This document shows, piece after piece, positions 1 through 11,390 of a stretch of 64,000 bases of DNA (the first letter of the stretch is position 1; each line of letters begins with the position of its first letter). The stretch lies in NCBI RefSeq assembly GCF_022539665.2, contig NC_081334.1:3038001-3102000 (forward strand). The letters are read 5' to 3'. This DNA is from Daphnia carinata. Taxonomy: Eukaryota; Arthropoda; Branchiopoda; Diplostraca; Daphniidae. Below the pieces are notes generated by a model. It ran no database searches, was not told the origin of the DNA, and worked only from the letters and a program-made list of their open reading frames with translations. A program made the position numbers and the translations under genes.

Positions 1-1
1 C

Positions 2-1049
2 CTCTCTATGCCTGACATCCGATCTGGCTTCGAACCCATACTTCCGGATAGCAGTGCAATCAAGAAGACGGCCGAAGCTCTCGTAAGCGGACCTAACGCC
101 GCTGTTCAACAGTCTGTGAGCCCAGAATTTGTTCGCTTGGCCCCTCCTATATTTTGTCCAGACGAACTTGTCTGGCTCGACCCGATCGGTGAATCCGACT
201 ACATGATCGCGTACGACACCACAGTTTGCATACCTAGAGGGGCTGGATCAGAAGCTCGTCGATTGATTTCGCAAGCCTTTACCGGTTCCTTGACTTTACT
301 TCAACAGAACAGACTGCTAAGTGAATTAGAGAGAGATTCTCGTCTAGTCTATCATGTCGGAATCACTCCAAACAAAGTATGCTGCCACTATTATTTGGCA
401 CGCCTTTTTCTTATTTTTCTTTTTAATATCGAGGAAAATAATGCAATTTTCCTTGCAGCTACCTGCCCTAGTGGAGAACAACCCACTTATCGCTATTGAG
501 GTGCTTCTCCGACTGATGCAGTCTTCCCAAATAACGGAATATCTGAGCGTACTCGTTAATATGGAAATGTCTTTGCACTCGATGGAAGTAGTCAACCGAT
601 TGACGACAGCCGTTGAATTACCAACTGAATTCGTCCATCTATACATCTCGAATTGCATTTCGACCTGCGAAACAATCAAAGATCGCTATATGCAGAACCG
701 TTTGGTTCGTTTAGTTTGTGTCTTCTTGCAGTCACTCATTCGCAATAAGATAATTAACGTTCAGGTATTAAGTTTTTCCATTTTTTGACTTTGTTGGCAC
801 AAATTTTTATGTTCGTTTGCATTTTAGGAGCTGTTTATTGAAGTGCAAGCATTTTGTATTGGCTTCAGTCGCATTCGCGAAGCAGCTGCCTTGTTTCGTC
901 TGCTCAAACAACTCGACAGTGGTGATCAAAGTGGCCTCAATACCACTTCGTCCATCGCTACTTTTCCCGGCCTGTCCTCACTCTCAGCCCCTTCGTTCAA
1001 TTCTCAGGCATCACCTGTTGCATCAGCTGCCAAAGGTAAAGGGGAATAA
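2..1049 (+). CDS. CNOT11: CCR4-NOT complex subunit 11, 3' part (5' end outside window)
   Basis: Three exons are visible: 2..376, 459..764 and 828..1049, with GT-AG introns of 82 and 63 bp and matching phases. The protein carries the conserved CNOT11 (C2orf29) core: a LNP/LDP-type segment before the helical domain, the run [20 protein letters not shown], then [20 protein letters not shown], ending in the [15 protein letters not shown] segment. CNOT11 is a subunit of the CCR4-NOT deadenylase and binds CNOT10 and the N terminus of CNOT1. The reading frame is open to the left edge, so the gene begins upstream. A short lineage-specific Ser/Pro-rich tail precedes the stop. The family assignment is by recognition of conserved motifs and is strong. 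Confidence 0.95.
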
Positions 1050-1737
1050 AATTGTTATTATTAGCGATGGCGTTAAATCGTCTATTCGCGTCATAAATGA
1101 TGAAACAACAGAAGGCTTCGTACTATGCTACTGAATATGATGTATAAACTATTTCACGAATTTATTGATTTTCTCGTAAATGCATCTAGCCAAAGTCTGA
1201 AAAGCATTGATTTATACTTATTTTCATTGACAAATACTTAGCTAAAAGACAATGCATGTGATGAGAAAGTATAGCACTGTTAGCAGCCATTCTTGCGGCT
1301 GTGCCACCCCAAATAGCAGACGTATGTAGGTACTGTATAAGGTGATTTAAATGAATACATTTGATTAACCTTGTATCTGTTTATTCCATTGTAGAGTTCG
1401 AGATGTTTAAATACCTGTAGGGGGTGAACAGTTGCTCTGGGTCCATAAGGCCTGTAAGTGGAATTTTCAAGTCGTTACCGGCTGATTCCAAGGCTTTCCT
1501 TCGATTTTGCAACGTTTAGCACTTCGCAAAAAACAACTGTTTTCCATTTACCTGGAATCGTAGCAAATTTCTACGTAATGAATTTAGAACTGCGACAAAT
1601 CGTACGCCTTACAAAACGGCTAGAAATTGGTACAAAATAGCTTTCGCCGATTCAAAACTTATTCTTTCGAACGCTCACCTGACAAGTATAACTTGGTCCG
1701 TCGCTGCATTTCTGGAGCTACAAGGCTACATACCAAC
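1050..1737. other. Intergenic, no gene seen
   Basis: Sequence between the CNOT11 stop and the first LysM start is AT-rich. Only short shadow ORFs occur and no repeat shared with the rest of the window was noticed. Confidence 0.6.
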
Positions 1738-2040
1738 ATGAAAACAACTGTAAGACTTTTAGTCTGATTATTTTTCGTAATTTGTTACCATACTTCACTT
1801 TTAATTCTCTGTTTGCAGTTTCTCATGGTTTGTGCAGTTTTGTTTTGCCTCTTGTTGCTGTCCTCTCCCCAACCTGCAATGAGCAAGCGTTGTAAAAAGA
1901 TAAAAAGTGGAGACACTTGCTGGGCCACTGCTCAGTCCTGTGGCATCAGCTTGGATCAGCTCTACAAAGTAAATCCATCCTTGCAAGGCGGCAGAAAATG
2001 CAATTATTTGCAGATCGGGCAAACCCTCTGTTGTGACTAG
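1738..2040 (+). CDS. Small secreted LysM protein (copy 1)
   Basis: Two exons, 1738..1749 (four codons, MKTT) and 1819..2040, give 77 residues. The same four-codon first exon followed by GTAAG occurs in the paralogues at 16.3 and 19.2 kb, which fixes the start. Residues 1-24 form a hydrophobic signal peptide (LLLLSSPQPA). The rest is one LysM domain with paired cysteines: KSGDTCWATAQSCGISLDQL, then an NP turn, then LQIGQTLCC. LysM domains bind N-acetylglucosamine polymers (chitin, peptidoglycan). The cysteine spacing resembles secreted LysM proteins of fungi more than membrane LysM proteins of animals. There is no catalytic domain, so the likely role is binding of wall glycans outside the cell. 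It diverges from the two downstream copies and lacks their Tyr-rich tail. Confidence 0.85.
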
Positions 2041-2933
2041 TTGTTAAGCTCAGCAGTTGGTATCTTCTCCGAAAATGATAAATATTTGCTAAAGAATTAC
2101 ATACGTGTTGGTTATATGGCATATTAGTTTAGAGTTAATTAACTACGAATTGCTTTGCTGCTACAAGTGATTTCCCATGTGTTTACATTACACATACGTC
2201 ATTACATCAAATACAATATGTCATGTTCTACACTACAGAATCTTTTTTGTTCTAAAATCCATTTTTATAGCATTGGCATACGGTCCATATATATGTCGTC
2301 ATACGGTATATATATGAGTGTCAGTATTTTTTGGTATCGACGAGGGTCCATTTTGATAAGCATCCATAAACCGTATATGGGGAGACCTACGAACAACCTA
2401 CGTTCAAATAATCGATCTTTAACATAGATGTATAAATGTGTGTGTGTGTTTTTTTTCTTCTGCCATTTAAGCCTCTTTATAGTCGGCTTCTCTCTTCATC
2501 TTCTTCCTTGATGATGTCCGAAGTGATCTTGCGTAATCCGATGAATTGAAGAATCTTGCGAGTCTTGAATGACGTATTGGAGGGGTGGGTGGGAGGGGAG
2601 GGTGGTGGGGGGAGAGCGAAGAGGGTCACGGCGGTATCCGGATGATTACAAAGCGTGGGTGATAACCACTGTGCCAAGACCGCACATTCAAATCAAATTT
2701 TGCTTTGAGTGTCGCCAGTTTAAATAGGTAGCTTATAGGTAAAATGCGTAGTAGAAATATGTCGATGTGTTACAGTTCGCGGCTGCCATGCTGAATTCAC
2801 AGGTTCGATTCTTTATTCTTTAATTTTTTTTTTGCTTTTGGATTTTGAATTAATTTAAAAAAAAAACTCTTTCAACTTAAATAAAAATAACAATAAAATG
2901 CCGTAAATGTTGGAAGTTGGTAGATATCCTCCA

Positions 2934-3769
2934 AAATTCTGAGGGGAATAAGATTAAGAAAATTGCAAAATGGCCGTCGGTTGTCTCGCGTAGTGATCAC
3001 ATGTCTGGCAGACGAACATTGGGAACATTGGAGTGTTGCTAATGTCGAGTTCTAAGGTTTTTATTTCCCTTGCAATTACAATTTTGACTTCCCAATTTCA
3101 TAGTTACTGCATGCTTGACATCTCTATAAAATGTTCTTTATTGCGATTTATTTAATGCTGTTTCAATTTGAATCGGGCTTAGCCCACGGAAAGGCTGCGT
3201 TCTAATACCTGGATTGCCAGAGATTGTCAACCGACCCAAAGCCACATATGATCTGTTCCCAACCGAGCTACATCATTCACACGAGGAGAGAACACATTTC
3301 CAGGTCAGTTGTATTTCTTTATCTTGTTTTATTTGCATTTCGTAAATATGCTAAATTTCTTTTTCAGATTTTGATTTTACCATTGTCTTCATCCCATGTC
3401 ATTTTCTGTTAAAAAGTTTAGAATCCTATTCTAGTTTACACAGTTCATTTTAACATGCCAATGTGTTGTACCATATTGTACTTAACCAGAGTATTGGCAT
3501 ATGTATTTGTGAATTCCACATAAGCCATCAGTTCTAAAATTGCTGGCATTATTCGGAATCATCTCACAATGGAAATGTCACCCTGTTTGCTAAGTACTTT
3601 GTTGTTAATACTTCAACTGATACCATTTTTCTGTACATTTAATTTCCCTATTATAATGGCCTCTAATGGCATGGTTTTGAGTAGTCTGAATATTGTGTAT
3701 TACAAGAATATTAAGTTACCCATATAAAAATAGCTAAATGCAAACACCAATGTCTTTCTATGCTTTAGC
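2934..3769. repeat. Tandem repeat block copy 1: 3' flank of the PAN-like gene
   Basis: This stretch is closely repeated at 3884..4689 and 9427..10181. All three copies lie immediately downstream (in minus-strand sense) of a PAN-like gene or its remnant, so the duplicated unit is gene plus 3' flank. Each copy contains a well conserved segment ending in a plus-strand donor-like site (near 3303, 4221 and 9843) but no conserved open frame. The preceding 2041..2933 holds nothing recognisable except simple TG and poly-T/A runs. Confidence 0.75.
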
Positions 3770-3887
3770 CTTTGTTGTAGCAGTAATGACCTGACAATGG
3801 ATCATAAAGATGGTCTCCATGGTAGGAAACCGCATAGACCACCATTTGCTGGGGAACGAGGATCCGCTATCGGCACGGTTTTCATAA
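3770..3887 (-). pseudogene. 3' fragment of a PAN-like secreted protein gene
   Basis: Minus-strand sequence matching the last ~40 codons of the intact gene at 10182..10541 (the ENRADSGSSFPS shadow region and CHH segment). It breaks off abruptly at about 3887, where the next repeat unit begins. No signal peptide or start is left. It records an unequal crossover or deletion inside the array. Confidence 0.7.
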
Positions 3888-4689
3888 AATTGCAAAATGG
3901 CCGTCGGTTGTCTCGCGTAGTGATCACGTGTCTGGCAGACGAACATTGGGAACATTGGAGTGTTGCTGCTGTCGACTTCTAAGTTGTTTATTTCTCATGT
4001 AATTACAATTTTGACTTCCAAATTTCATAGTTACTGCGTGCTCGAAATCTTTATAAAATGTTCTTTATTGGGATTTATTTAATGCTGTTTCAATTTGAAT
4101 CGGCCTTAGCCCACAGAAAGGCTGCGTTCTAATACCTGGATTGTCAACCGACCCAAAGCCACATGTGATCTGTTCCTAACCGAGCTACATTATTCCCACG
4201 AGCAGAGAACACATTTCCAGGTCAGTTGTATTTCTTTTTCTTCTTCTACTTGCATTTCACAAGTATGCTAAATTTCGTTTTCAGATTTTTATCTTACCAT
4301 TATCTTCATCCAATGTCATTTTCTGTTAAAAAGTTTAGAATCCTTTTCTAGTTTACACAGTTCATTTTAACATGCCAATGTGTTGTGCCAAATTGTACTT
4401 AACCAGAGTATTGGCATATGTGTTTGTGAATACCACATAAGCCATCAATTCTAAACTTGCTGGCATTATTTGGAATCATCTCACAACAGAAACGTCACCC
4501 CCCCTAAGTACTTTGTTGTTAATCTTCAACTGATACCATTTTACTGTATATTTAATTTCCCTATTATAATGGCCTGTAATGACATGATTTCGAGTAGTCT
4601 GAATATTGTGTATTTTAAGAATATTAAGTTACACATATAAAAACTAAATGCAAACACCAACAACAAACACTAAATGCAATGTCTTTCTA
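3884..4689. repeat. Tandem repeat block copy 2: 3' flank of the PAN-like gene
   Basis: Second copy of the block described at 2934..3769, with small indels. It begins with the motif that also starts the copies at about 2966 and 9499 (gcaaaatggccgtcggttgt). Confidence 0.75.
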
Positions 4690-4970
4690 GCTTTAGCCTT
4701 TGTTGTAGCAGTAATGACCTGACAATGGATCATACAGATGGTCTCCATGGAAGGTAACCGCATACAACACCATTTGCTCGGGAAATACGAAGCGATAACG
4801 GCGCTTTTTTCATATAACAAATTCCATGATTATAACTAAAATGATTACAATTCGAATTTTCTATGCAGATACGACCACAGTGTTCGATTGCCAATGTCGA
4901 TACGTTGATTCTCCAATGTTCGAAACCAGGAAAATCGAGGCAATCAATACCATTCTAGAATTTTGCACTG
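4690..4970 (-). pseudogene. Degraded PAN-like secreted protein gene
   Basis: Minus-strand homologue of the genes at 6528..6887 and 10182..10541. The segment for the CGRICIENSNCNHFSH region is still recognisable, but there are internal deletions and insertions around 4780-4930 and no continuous frame from a signal peptide. Its promoter relic survives: a minus-strand TATAAAAA at about 5083..5090, in the same context as upstream of the intact gene (10721..10729). Confidence 0.7.
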
Positions 4971-6039
4971 GTCTATATTTAACGAATTCATAGTTAGGGT
5001 CGTTCATCACATGAACATATTTTTCTTTTAGTTTACTCCAGTGTGTTTGATTTGTAGTGGTCCCAATCCATCCGTGCTGCTTTTTATACCAATGCTCACC
5101 TCAGCGTTTTCAGTTTAGCTGGTGGGATTTAGTCGATTTCTATGGACAGGGGATGTGCAAGCAAGCATTAAGAAGTTTTTTAAATCTTTTTTGGCTTAGG
5201 GGCAAAACCGGTATGGGAGTTTTTTTGTTTTTTTTGTTTTTTTTACAAATGAACTTTAGGTTTTTCATTTTGCGCCACAGGAGTGGTCTATATTAAATAA
5301 AGAGGAAACATGTTTTAGGTAAATCAGACTACGATTTCCAAAATCACGAAGCTACTTCTTCTGAATATTTGAGTTTTCGTTAGGTTTTCCTTATTTTAAT
5401 ATGGTAGTAGATCAAATACCGAGTTTTGACCAAAAAGCCAATCAATTGAAAAGAGATTTCATGGCAGTTTAGGAAATCCCTAATTTTCTTTTGTTTCCTT
5501 GATCTGATATTGTTGGCTAGAGATTTCTCTGTAGGTTGACCTCGGGTGAATCACGTCAGATTGTTGGTTTGTCCCCTTTTGAGGGGCGTATTTTCCTAAT
5601 TGGTCGATGAAATTTTGTGATTGTACCTTTTCAAATACGAAAGGCGAAACTTCACAGAGATAGGCCGGGGATTTCAAAAATCCTTCACCTTGCACTCTCG
5701 GAGTTGATTCTTTAAAAGCGAGTTCAATAACCAGTTTCGAACAGAAAATCTGTTTTACAGTGACCAAATTGATCGTTGAACTGATAGATTTTCGTTTGTT
5801 TTTATGGATACGGATTTTCCAAGCACGAACAAAGAAAATGGGCAGTTTTTCCGAAAGAGATGCGCGGTTTTTTTGCGTAAATTGTGTCCCCAATTTCCTT
5901 TTTGGAGCAAGTTTTGGCACACTAGTTTTGCCAGATCAAATATCGAGTTTTGAACATATTTTTTTTTAATGTCTTTTACATGTTCAAGGTAAACATATTC
6001 AACAATTAAGCTAGCACACTTAAAGTTATTTTCTATGCT
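4971..6039. other. Duplicated upstream sequence, no intact gene
   Basis: Contains the relic promoter of the degraded PAN-like gene and, from about 5430, a block that recurs near 6110-6250 and partly near 7090-7460, 7690-7800 and 11050-11200. These blocks sit upstream of the PAN plus expansin genes. The ORFs on both strands here are shared shadows of the repeated sequence and show no domain. Confidence 0.55.
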
Positions 6040-6100
6040 ATTCTATCCAGATGATATCCACAATGCCTTTGAAAGCATGTTTTGCAGTTTTGAAAAATCA
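6040..6100 (+). pseudogene. Fragment of the first coding exon of a PAN plus expansin-like gene
   Basis: Matches the acceptor and first ~18 codons of the genes at 8155 and 11546 (acceptor followed by ATGATATC and the signal-peptide codons, including CFAVL). It then runs into unrelated repeat sequence. Only the signal-peptide part is present. Confidence 0.65.
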
Positions 6101-6527
6101 ATTTTTTCTAAATCAATTGAAAAGAGATTTAATGACAGTTGAGGAAATGCCTAATTTTCTTTTGTTTCCTTGATCTGATATTGTTGACTAGGGATTTCCA
6201 AGTAGATTGACCTCGGGTGAATCACGTCAGTTTGTTGGTTCGTCCCCTTTTGTTTCGTTTTCCAACAGTCTGTTTTTTAAACGATCTAACGTTTTCAAGT
6301 ACGTAAAAAGCAGAATTTCATAGAACTAGGCTGAGATTTCAAAGATCATTCCTCTTATACTATTAAAGTTGACTTTTTTTTAAAAGGAGTTCATGGTCAG
6401 TTTCGAAAAGATAAACAGTACTACAGTGACCTGTAATGACGTGGTTTTGAATGCCTTGAATGATGTGTATTATATGAACATGTACGCCAAAAATGACTTA
6501 AAGTAACGCCAGTATCTTTTTATAGCT

Positions 6528-6887
6528 TTAGCCTTTGTGGTAACAGTTGTGCCCTGACACTGGATCGTACAGATGATGACATGTTAAAAAACCGCATACC
6601 CCACCGTTAGCCGGTTGACGAGGAGTCCATATCGGTACGTTTTTCATATAACAAATTCGATTGTGATGACTAAAATGATTACAATTTGAATTCTCGATGC
6701 AGATACGACCACAGTCTTCTCCAGCGCTAGGTCGATTGCCAATGTCGTAACCAGGAAAATCGCAATTGAACAGCCATTTGACACCGCCTTCTCCTGTGTT
6801 CCAGTCTTCCCAGATTGCTCCCACCAGGCACGGTGATAGAATAGCAAGTAAAAGAGGTATGCACAACAACACCATCCTAGACGTCAT
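6528..6887 (-). CDS. Secreted PAN/Apple-like domain protein (copy A)
   Basis: Single-exon frame of 119 residues. I chose the start MTSRM at 6887 rather than the longer frame from 6962 because it matches the paralogue exactly in length. Residues 1-24 are a signal peptide (LLCIPLLLAILSPCLVGA). The mature part is one cysteine-rich PAN/Apple-like module: WNTGEGGVKW, CDFPGYDIG, CGRICIENSNCNHFSHH, CYMKNVP, then CGFL. A short His-rich tail follows (CHHLYDPVSGHNCYHKG). PAN modules bind protein or carbohydrate. A minus-strand TATA-like element (TATAAAG, 7075..7081) lies upstream. It shares the module, but not the C-terminal domain, with the plus-strand genes. Function beyond secretion and binding is inference. 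Confidence 0.8.
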   Translation of the reverse strand: MTSRMVLLCIPLLLAILSPCLVGAIWEDWNTGEGGVKWLFNCDFPGYDIGNRPSAGEDCGRICIENSNCNHFSHHNRICYMKNVPIWTPRQPANGGVCGFLTCHHLYDPVSGHNCYHKG

Positions 6888-7074
6888 GTTGCTAAGTGAT
6901 CCATGTTTAAACGAAATCTTGGTTAGGCTTGTGTATTGCATGAACGTTATCTTACGCATCAAATTTAGCTGTTACTTAAGTAAAGGGATTACTCGAGTGA
7001 TCAACAATATGCGGCCGATGTTTGACTCGTAGTGGCTGGAGAAGTGATGCGGTGAAAGTAAGCCATCCTTGCTG

Positions 7075-7081
7075 CTTTATA
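7075..7081 (-). promoter_or_regulatory. Putative TATA box of PAN-like gene A
   Basis: TATAAAG in minus sense about 190 bp upstream of the start, in the same position relative to a GCAGCA element as the TATA elements at 5083..5090 and 10721..10729. Confidence 0.45.
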
Positions 7082-7991
7082 GATTATACCAATTGTCAAC
7101 ACATTTAACTCAAGAGGGGTGTATTTTCCTAATTGGACGATGAACTTTTGTGATTGTACCTTTTCAAATACGAAAGGCGGAACTTTACAGAAATAGGCCG
7201 GAGATTTCAAAAATCCTTCATCTTGCACTAGCGAAATTGATTCCTTAAAAGCGAGTTCAAGAACCAGTTTCGAACAGAAAATCTGTTTTATAGTGACCAA
7301 ACTGATCGTTAAACTGATAGAATTTTCGTCTGTTTTTATGGATGCGGAATTTCCAAGCACGAACAAAGAAGTTATGCACAGTTTTTCCGATAGAGATGAG
7401 CGGATTTTTTTGCGGAAATTGTTGCTCCAATTTCCATTTTGGAACAAGTTTTGGCACACACACTAGAGTGTTGTTTTAAGATAAAGAAGAATCGTGTATT
7501 ATGCAAATCTGATGGGGATTTCCTAAACCACGAATTCTACTTGTTCTTAATATTTATGTTTCACCTGAAGTTTTTCCTTATTCTGTGTGGCCCTAGCTAA
7601 AGGTTTTGCCAGATAAATCAACAACCAATGAAACGTTTCAATAACAGTTTGGGCAACGCGTTCTACTGCAGTATATTTTTTTAAATGTCTTTTGCATGTT
7701 CTGTTAGTGTTGGCTGGGGATTTCCGAACAAGTTGACCTGTAGCGAGTGACGTCTGTTCGTTGGTTTATCCACTTTTCGTTTTGTTTCCAACGACTTGCT
7801 TACTCGCATAAACGTTTCAACGTAAACTATTTCAAGTACGGAGGGTGGATTTTCCCCAGAGTAGATTAACGATTTCGTAGATCATTCAACGTATACTATT
7901 GAAGTAGGCTATTTCAAGGAAAAAACAAATAATGACATTGTATACGTACAGGGCTAATGGCAACGTGGATTCGACATCCGTTGAAGACTTG

Positions 7992-7998
7992 TATAAAA
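7992..7998 (+). promoter_or_regulatory. TATA box of the deleted PAN-expansin gene
   Basis: TATAAAA in a ~120 bp block nearly identical to that around 11383..11390. It precedes a non-coding exon that ends at 8083 (donor GTAAAC). The next exon begins with the start codon at 8155. Confidence 0.7.
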
Positions 7999-8154
7999 AG
8001 GGGGTGCTCAACCATTTTAAGAACATAGCTTCTTCTGCCACTGGGAGAAAATCTTGGAACAGAGTTTCAGTTGATTTTTAAAGGTAAACGTATTCAACCA
8101 TTTAGCTAGCACATTTAAAGTTTATTCTCTATGATATTTACTATTACTATCCAG

Positions 8155-8847
8155 ATGATATCGACGGTGCCTTTGAAAGCATGTTTTGCAGTTTTGTTTG
8201 CCGTGATGTCGATCATTACGGATCCTGTCGGTGCTGAATGGGACACTGGTGACGGTGGAGTCCATTGGCACTTTGATTGTGACTTTAGCGGCTACGATAT
8301 ATGCAAACAAAAGATTGCGGGAGAACAATGTGGTAGACTCTGCATCAACACACCAGGCTGCAATCATTTTAGTCATTTCGAAGGAGTCTGTTATTTGAAA
8401 AATGCGCCGATGGATACTGCCCGTCAGTACAAAGCCGGCTGCGTTTGTGGTTATATTCCAGGTACAAATTTTCCCTCTTTTTTTATCAAGTTCCATAATC
8501 CTAATCAATCCTGTCATGTTTTAAGGAAGCGGTGGTGGAAGCGGAGGAGTCGAGGGAACTTTCTGGGCAGAACAATCGGATGCTGGCGGTTGTCAAATGC
8601 CGCAAGAGACGACGCGTACTATGCAATTCTTGGCGTTGTTAACAGTGGTGGAAGGATCAGTTCATCGGCTGTAGCTGCTGGAGTAGCTGGTCGTCGGAAC
8701 AACGATGGCTGGTTTGAATTCAATGGTTCCGGATCACCACGTTTCACGCCAGATGCTCAAGTTGCCTTCAGTTATGAAGATGGATCGTCGTCTTCTTTCG
8801 CGATTCGCAATTGTCTCAATGGAGGACAAGTGAAAATTTTCCAATGA
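8155..8847 (+). pseudogene. PAN plus expansin-like gene with 307-nt internal deletion
   Basis: Exons 8155..8461 and 8526..8847 parallel the intact gene at 11546..12550. The signal peptide and PAN-like module (CDFSGYDIC, CGRLCINTPGCNHFSHF, CYLKNAP, CVCGYIPG) are intact, and a Gly/Ser linker is slightly longer. After CQMPQ about 307 nt are missing, which removes most of the double-psi beta-barrel. With normal splicing the frame is shifted and ends about 16 codons later. If the 64-nt intron is retained, the frame is restored (minus 307 plus 64 is a multiple of 3) and reads through into the intact C-terminal domain, giving about 230 residues. It could therefore be dead, or could make a PAN-only or intron-retained protein. 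Confidence 0.75.
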
Positions 8848-9426
8848 GCTTTTCATTTGTATAATGAACTCAGTTAATGTATTAAACGTAATCGTATTCT
8901 TATCGATTTTGTTTCAGTGTTACTCGAAGCAAATTTAGGTGGTAGTCGTCAACTATAATATACACTACAGTTATTACTTGATTGACGAATTGCTTTGCTG
9001 CTAGGAGTGAACTCAATGGATTTACCATTACCATACTTGGTTCCGTTTGGTCATGTTATGTTATGGATCAAAATCATTTTTGTCCTAAAATCCAATTTTA
9101 TAGCATTGGTGTTGGTGTTTTCATGTATAGGTGTTATACCCTTGTACGCCCTACGGTGTTAGACACGGTAAGGAACCAGCAAAAACTTATTGGTATCGAA
9201 GAGTCACATATCCCGATGATTAGCTGCCTGCATCCATGAACCTAATGGCCATGGGGAGACTTATCAACAACCTACGAAGAGCTACGATTACCTCTTTTCT
9301 ACCTCAGTTTGTGGGTCGATCGTTAACATATGTAGTGAACGGTACCACTACTATTTTTTTTTTTTTGTCTTTTGGATTTTTAATTAATTTTTAAAAATTA
9401 CTCGTCCAACTTAGATAAAAATTACA
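8848..9426. other. Intergenic, no gene seen
   Basis: 3' flank of the deleted gene. Part of it (about 8985-9110) resembles the 3' flank of the first LysM gene near 2145-2290, which points to shared duplication history. No supported coding sequence. Confidence 0.5.
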
Positions 9427-10181
9427 ATAAAATGCCGTAACTGTTGAAAGTCGGTAGATATCCTCCTAAATTTTGAGGGGAGGAAGAGTAAGAAAGTTGC
9501 AAAATGGCCGTCGGTTGTCTCCCGTAGTGATCACGTGGCTGGCAGACGAACATGGGAACATTGGAGTGTTGCTGATGTCGACTTCTAAGGTTTTTATTTC
9601 TCTTGTAATTACAATTTTGACTTCCAAATTTCATAGTTACTGCATGCTCGACATCTTTATAAAATGTTCTTTATTGTGATTTATTGAATGATGTTTCAAT
9701 TTGAATCGGTCTTAGCCCACGGAAAGGCTGCGTTCTAATACTTGGATACTGGATTGTCAGAGATTGTCAACCGACTCAAAGCCACATGTGATCTATTCGT
9801 AACCGAGCTACACTATTCCCACGAGCTGAGAACACATTTCCAGGTCAGTTGTATTTCTTTTTCTTGTTTTATTTGCATTTCACAAGTATGCAAAATTTCA
9901 TTTTCAAATTTTTATTCGACCATTGTCTTCATCCCATGTCATTTTCCGTTAAAAAGTTTAGAATCCTTTTCTACTTTACATATTTCTTTTTAACAGGCCA
10001 GTGTATTTTGCTAAATTATACTTAACTAGAGTATTGGCTTATGTGTTTTTGAATTTTAATTTCCTTATTATAATGGCCCATAATGATATGGTTTTGAATA
10101 GTCAGAATGTTGTGTATTATAAGATTACTAGGTTACACATATAAAAATAGCTAAATGTAAACACCAACGTCTTTCTATGCT
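9427..10181. repeat. Tandem repeat block copy 3: 3' flank of the PAN-like gene
   Basis: Third copy of the block at 2934..3769 and 3884..4689, here attached to the intact PAN-like gene B. The central part, near the PAN gene, is shortened relative to the other two copies. Confidence 0.75.
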
Positions 10182-10541
10182 TTAGCCTTTTTGTTGGCAG
10201 TAATGACCTGACAATGGATGGTACAGATGGTGACATGGAAGGAAACCGCATACACCACCATTTGCTGGGGAACGAGGAACCGCTATCGGTACGGTTTTCA
10301 TGTAACAAATTCCATTATGATGACTAAAATGATTACAATTTGAATTTTCTATGCAGATACGACCACAGTGTTCTCCTGCGATACGTCGGTTGCCAATGTC
10401 GTAACCAGGAAAATCGCAATTGAACCGCCATTTGACACCGCCATATCCCGTGTTCCAGTCTTCCCAGGCTGCTTCGACCAGGTACGGTGATAGAATAGCA
10501 AGTAACAGAGGCAAGGATAACAATATCATTCTAGACGTCAT
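10182..10541 (-). CDS. Secreted PAN/Apple-like domain protein (copy B)
   Basis: Single-exon frame of 119 residues, the same length as copy A (6528..6887) and very similar to it. Signal peptide at residues 1-24 (LLSLPLLLAILSPYLVEA). The module runs from WNTGYGGVKW through CDFPGYDIG, CGRICIENSNCNHFSHH, CYMKTVP to CGFLPC. All cysteines of the module are conserved between copies, while surface positions differ, which suggests both are maintained. The TATA box lies at 10721..10729 on the minus strand. It lacks the expansin-like half found in the plus-strand genes. Confidence 0.82.
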   Translation of the reverse strand: MTSRMILLSLPLLLAILSPYLVEAAWEDWNTGYGGVKWRFNCDFPGYDIGNRRIAGEHCGRICIENSNCNHFSHHNGICYMKTVPIAVPRSPANGGVCGFLPCHHLYHPLSGHYCQQKG

Positions 10542-10720
10542 TTTGCTCTGATCTATATTTAAACGAAATCGTATTTAGGGTCGTTCATCACATAAACGTA
10601 TTTTTTCTAATTTAGTTTACTTACCCAAAAGGGATAACTTAGGAAATCAACAACAAGCGATTGATGTTTGCCTTGTAGTGGTCGGAAAAATAATTGTTTA
10701 AAACCAATCGATCCGTGCTG

Positions 10721-10729
10721 CTTTTTATA
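10721..10729 (-). promoter_or_regulatory. TATA box of PAN-like gene B
   Basis: TATAAAAAG in minus sense about 180 bp upstream of the start codon. The surrounding sequence is repeated upstream of the degraded copy near 5083. Confidence 0.6.
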
Positions 10730-11382
10730 CTAATGCTCACCTCAGCGTTTTCAGTTTAGCTGATAGAATTTAGCCGATTTGTCTTGCGTAAATTGTGTCC
10801 CCAATTTCCTTTTTGGAACAATTTGTTGCACACACACACTCGAGTGCTGTTTTGAGATAAAGAAGAATCGTGTTTTATGCAAATTTGACGGATTTCAAAA
10901 ACCACGAATACTACTTATTCTCAACATTTTGTGTTTGATCTGGGGTTTTTCCTTATTCTGTGTGGTCCTAGCTGAGGGTTTTGCCAGATAAATCACCAAA
11001 CAAGGAAAGGTTTCAATGACAGTTTGTGCAACCCCTTCTACTGGAACATAATTTTTTAAATGTCTTGTGCATGTTCTGGTAGCGTTCGCTGGGGATTTCC
11101 CAACAAGTTGACCTGGAACAAGGGACGCCTGTTTGTTGGTTTATCCACTTTTCGTTTTGTCTTCCAACGACTTGCGTACACGTTAAACGTTCTAACTATT
11201 TCAAGTACGGAGGGGTTTCCCAACAATAGATAAACGATTTCGTAGATCATTCACCTTATTCCATTGCAGTAGGCTATTTCAAAACGGATTCAATAACCAG
11301 TTTTGAAAAAAAAAAACAAATAATGACATTGTGTACGTACAGGGCTAATGCCATCGTGGATTCGACATCCGTTGAAGACTTG

Positions 11383-11390
11383 TATAAAAA
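11383..11390 (+). promoter_or_regulatory. TATA box of the intact PAN-expansin gene
   Basis: TATAAAAA in a block nearly identical to that at 7992. A 5' non-coding exon starts roughly 30 bp downstream and ends at the donor after 11474. The intron 11475..11545 ends in CAG directly before the start codon. Confidence 0.75.

Noticed and set aside
8131-8847. Uninterrupted 238-codon frame as the normal protein
   Set aside because: It starts upstream of the acceptor and reads through an intron homologous to the one in the intact paralogue; kept only as an intron-retention possibility.
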